DNA of 7,295 nt, from contig JACMQE010000078.1 of NCBI GenBank assembly GCA_014377145.1, positions 1-7,295 on the forward strand, in the 5' to 3' direction. A model generated the notes under the pieces. That model was not told the origin of the DNA. It saw only the letters and a program-made list of their open reading frames with translations, and searched no databases. The first letter of the stretch is position 1; each line of letters starts with the position of its first letter. Shown in pieces: positions 7,074-7,295 of this stretch. The position numbers and the translations under genes were made by a program. Source of the stretch: Glaciimonas sp. GTDB lineage: Bacteria > Pseudomonadota > Gammaproteobacteria > Burkholderiales > Burkholderiaceae.

Positions 7074-7295
7074 ATGATGGATGAGCAAAAATTCAGAGAT
7101 CAGATTCTCTCGGGAAGCGGTGATGGAAGCGCGTTGCAAATTCGCGGTGGCGGCACCAAAGACTGGTACGGTCAGGCGCCGCAAGGTGCGTTACTCTCTA
7201 TACTCGCATCCATAGCAGAATCATTGAATACGAGCCGACCGAACTGGTCATCACCGCACGCTGCGGCACACCGTTGTCAGAAATTGAAGCAGCAA
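7074..7295 (+). pseudogene. glcE: Glycolate oxidase subunit GlcE, 5' part, frameshifted and cut by window end
   Basis: GlcE is the second FAD-binding-type subunit of the GlcDEF glycolate oxidase. The ATG at 7074 (or 7077) leads into FRDQIL and then LQIRGGGTKDWYGQ, the diagnostic glycine-rich segment of the family N-terminus. After GALL, near 7190-7201, the expected sequence moves to another frame: TRIHSRIIEYEPTELVITA, then RCGTPLSEIEAA up to the window edge. The shift corresponds to a net loss of one base. In the first frame no stop appears before the end of the window, but the residues there do not resemble GlcE. It lies 65 bases after glcD on the same strand, the usual operon order. A purine-rich AAAGGCGAG at 7054-7062 is the only candidate ribosome site and lies rather far upstream. 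The identity is secure; the break rests on a single indel. Confidence 0.85.

Noticed and set aside
2435..7295. Poor sequence quality as the sole cause of all breaks
   Set aside because: It cannot be excluded for single-base sites, but ispA-dxs is clean. Many lesions are substitutions to stops, multi-base indels or losses of conserved residues, which simple indel error does not produce.
1..7295. Insertion sequence, phage, CRISPR, tRNA or novel defence system
   Set aside because: I see no transposase, terminal repeats with target duplications, spaced repeats, tRNA-like fold or defence-type domains. Everything is explained by known metabolic genes and their remnants.

Overview
The window looks like part of a betaproteobacterial chromosome of the order Burkholderiales, with an Oxalobacteraceae-like flavour. 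This rests on the ispA-dxs gene order and on how the Dxs, GlcD/GlcE, PduO-type adenosyltransferase and GcvA-like LysR sequences read. The family-level placement is from memory and was not checked against a database.

Left part (1-2352): an apparently intact isoprenoid module. It holds the 3' half of ispA (polyprenyl/farnesyl diphosphate synthase, cut by the window edge) and, 5 bases later, a full-length dxs (1-deoxy-D-xylulose-5-phosphate synthase, 622 aa). Dxs makes the first MEP-pathway intermediate and IspA condenses the resulting C5 units, so the two form one functional unit.

Middle and right part (2435-7295): five consecutive genes that all read as broken. In order they are a PduO-type cob(I)alamin adenosyltransferase (minus strand), an M14 cytosolic-carboxypeptidase-like metallopeptidase (minus), a GcvA-like LysR regulator (plus), glycolate oxidase subunit glcD (plus) and the start of glcE (plus). 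Each can be read end to end only by stepping over lesions. I count five in-frame stop codons using all three stop types, about ten frame changes, one in-frame deletion and several losses of conserved residues. Repairing the lesions restores family-typical lengths for the adenosyltransferase (185 aa) and the LysR protein (302 aa), which supports the reconstructions.

The contrast between 2.3 kb of undamaged core biosynthesis and 4.8 kb of eroded accessory metabolism is the main message. It suggests a lineage in reductive evolution, such as a host-restricted or otherwise bottlenecked one, that keeps isoprenoid synthesis but has lost glycolate oxidation, this adenosylcobalamin route, a peptidase and a regulator. 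I see no RNA genes, CRISPR array, insertion sequence, phage gene or new multi-gene system. The gene-free stretches are all shorter than 200 bases and hold only short inverted or direct repeats.
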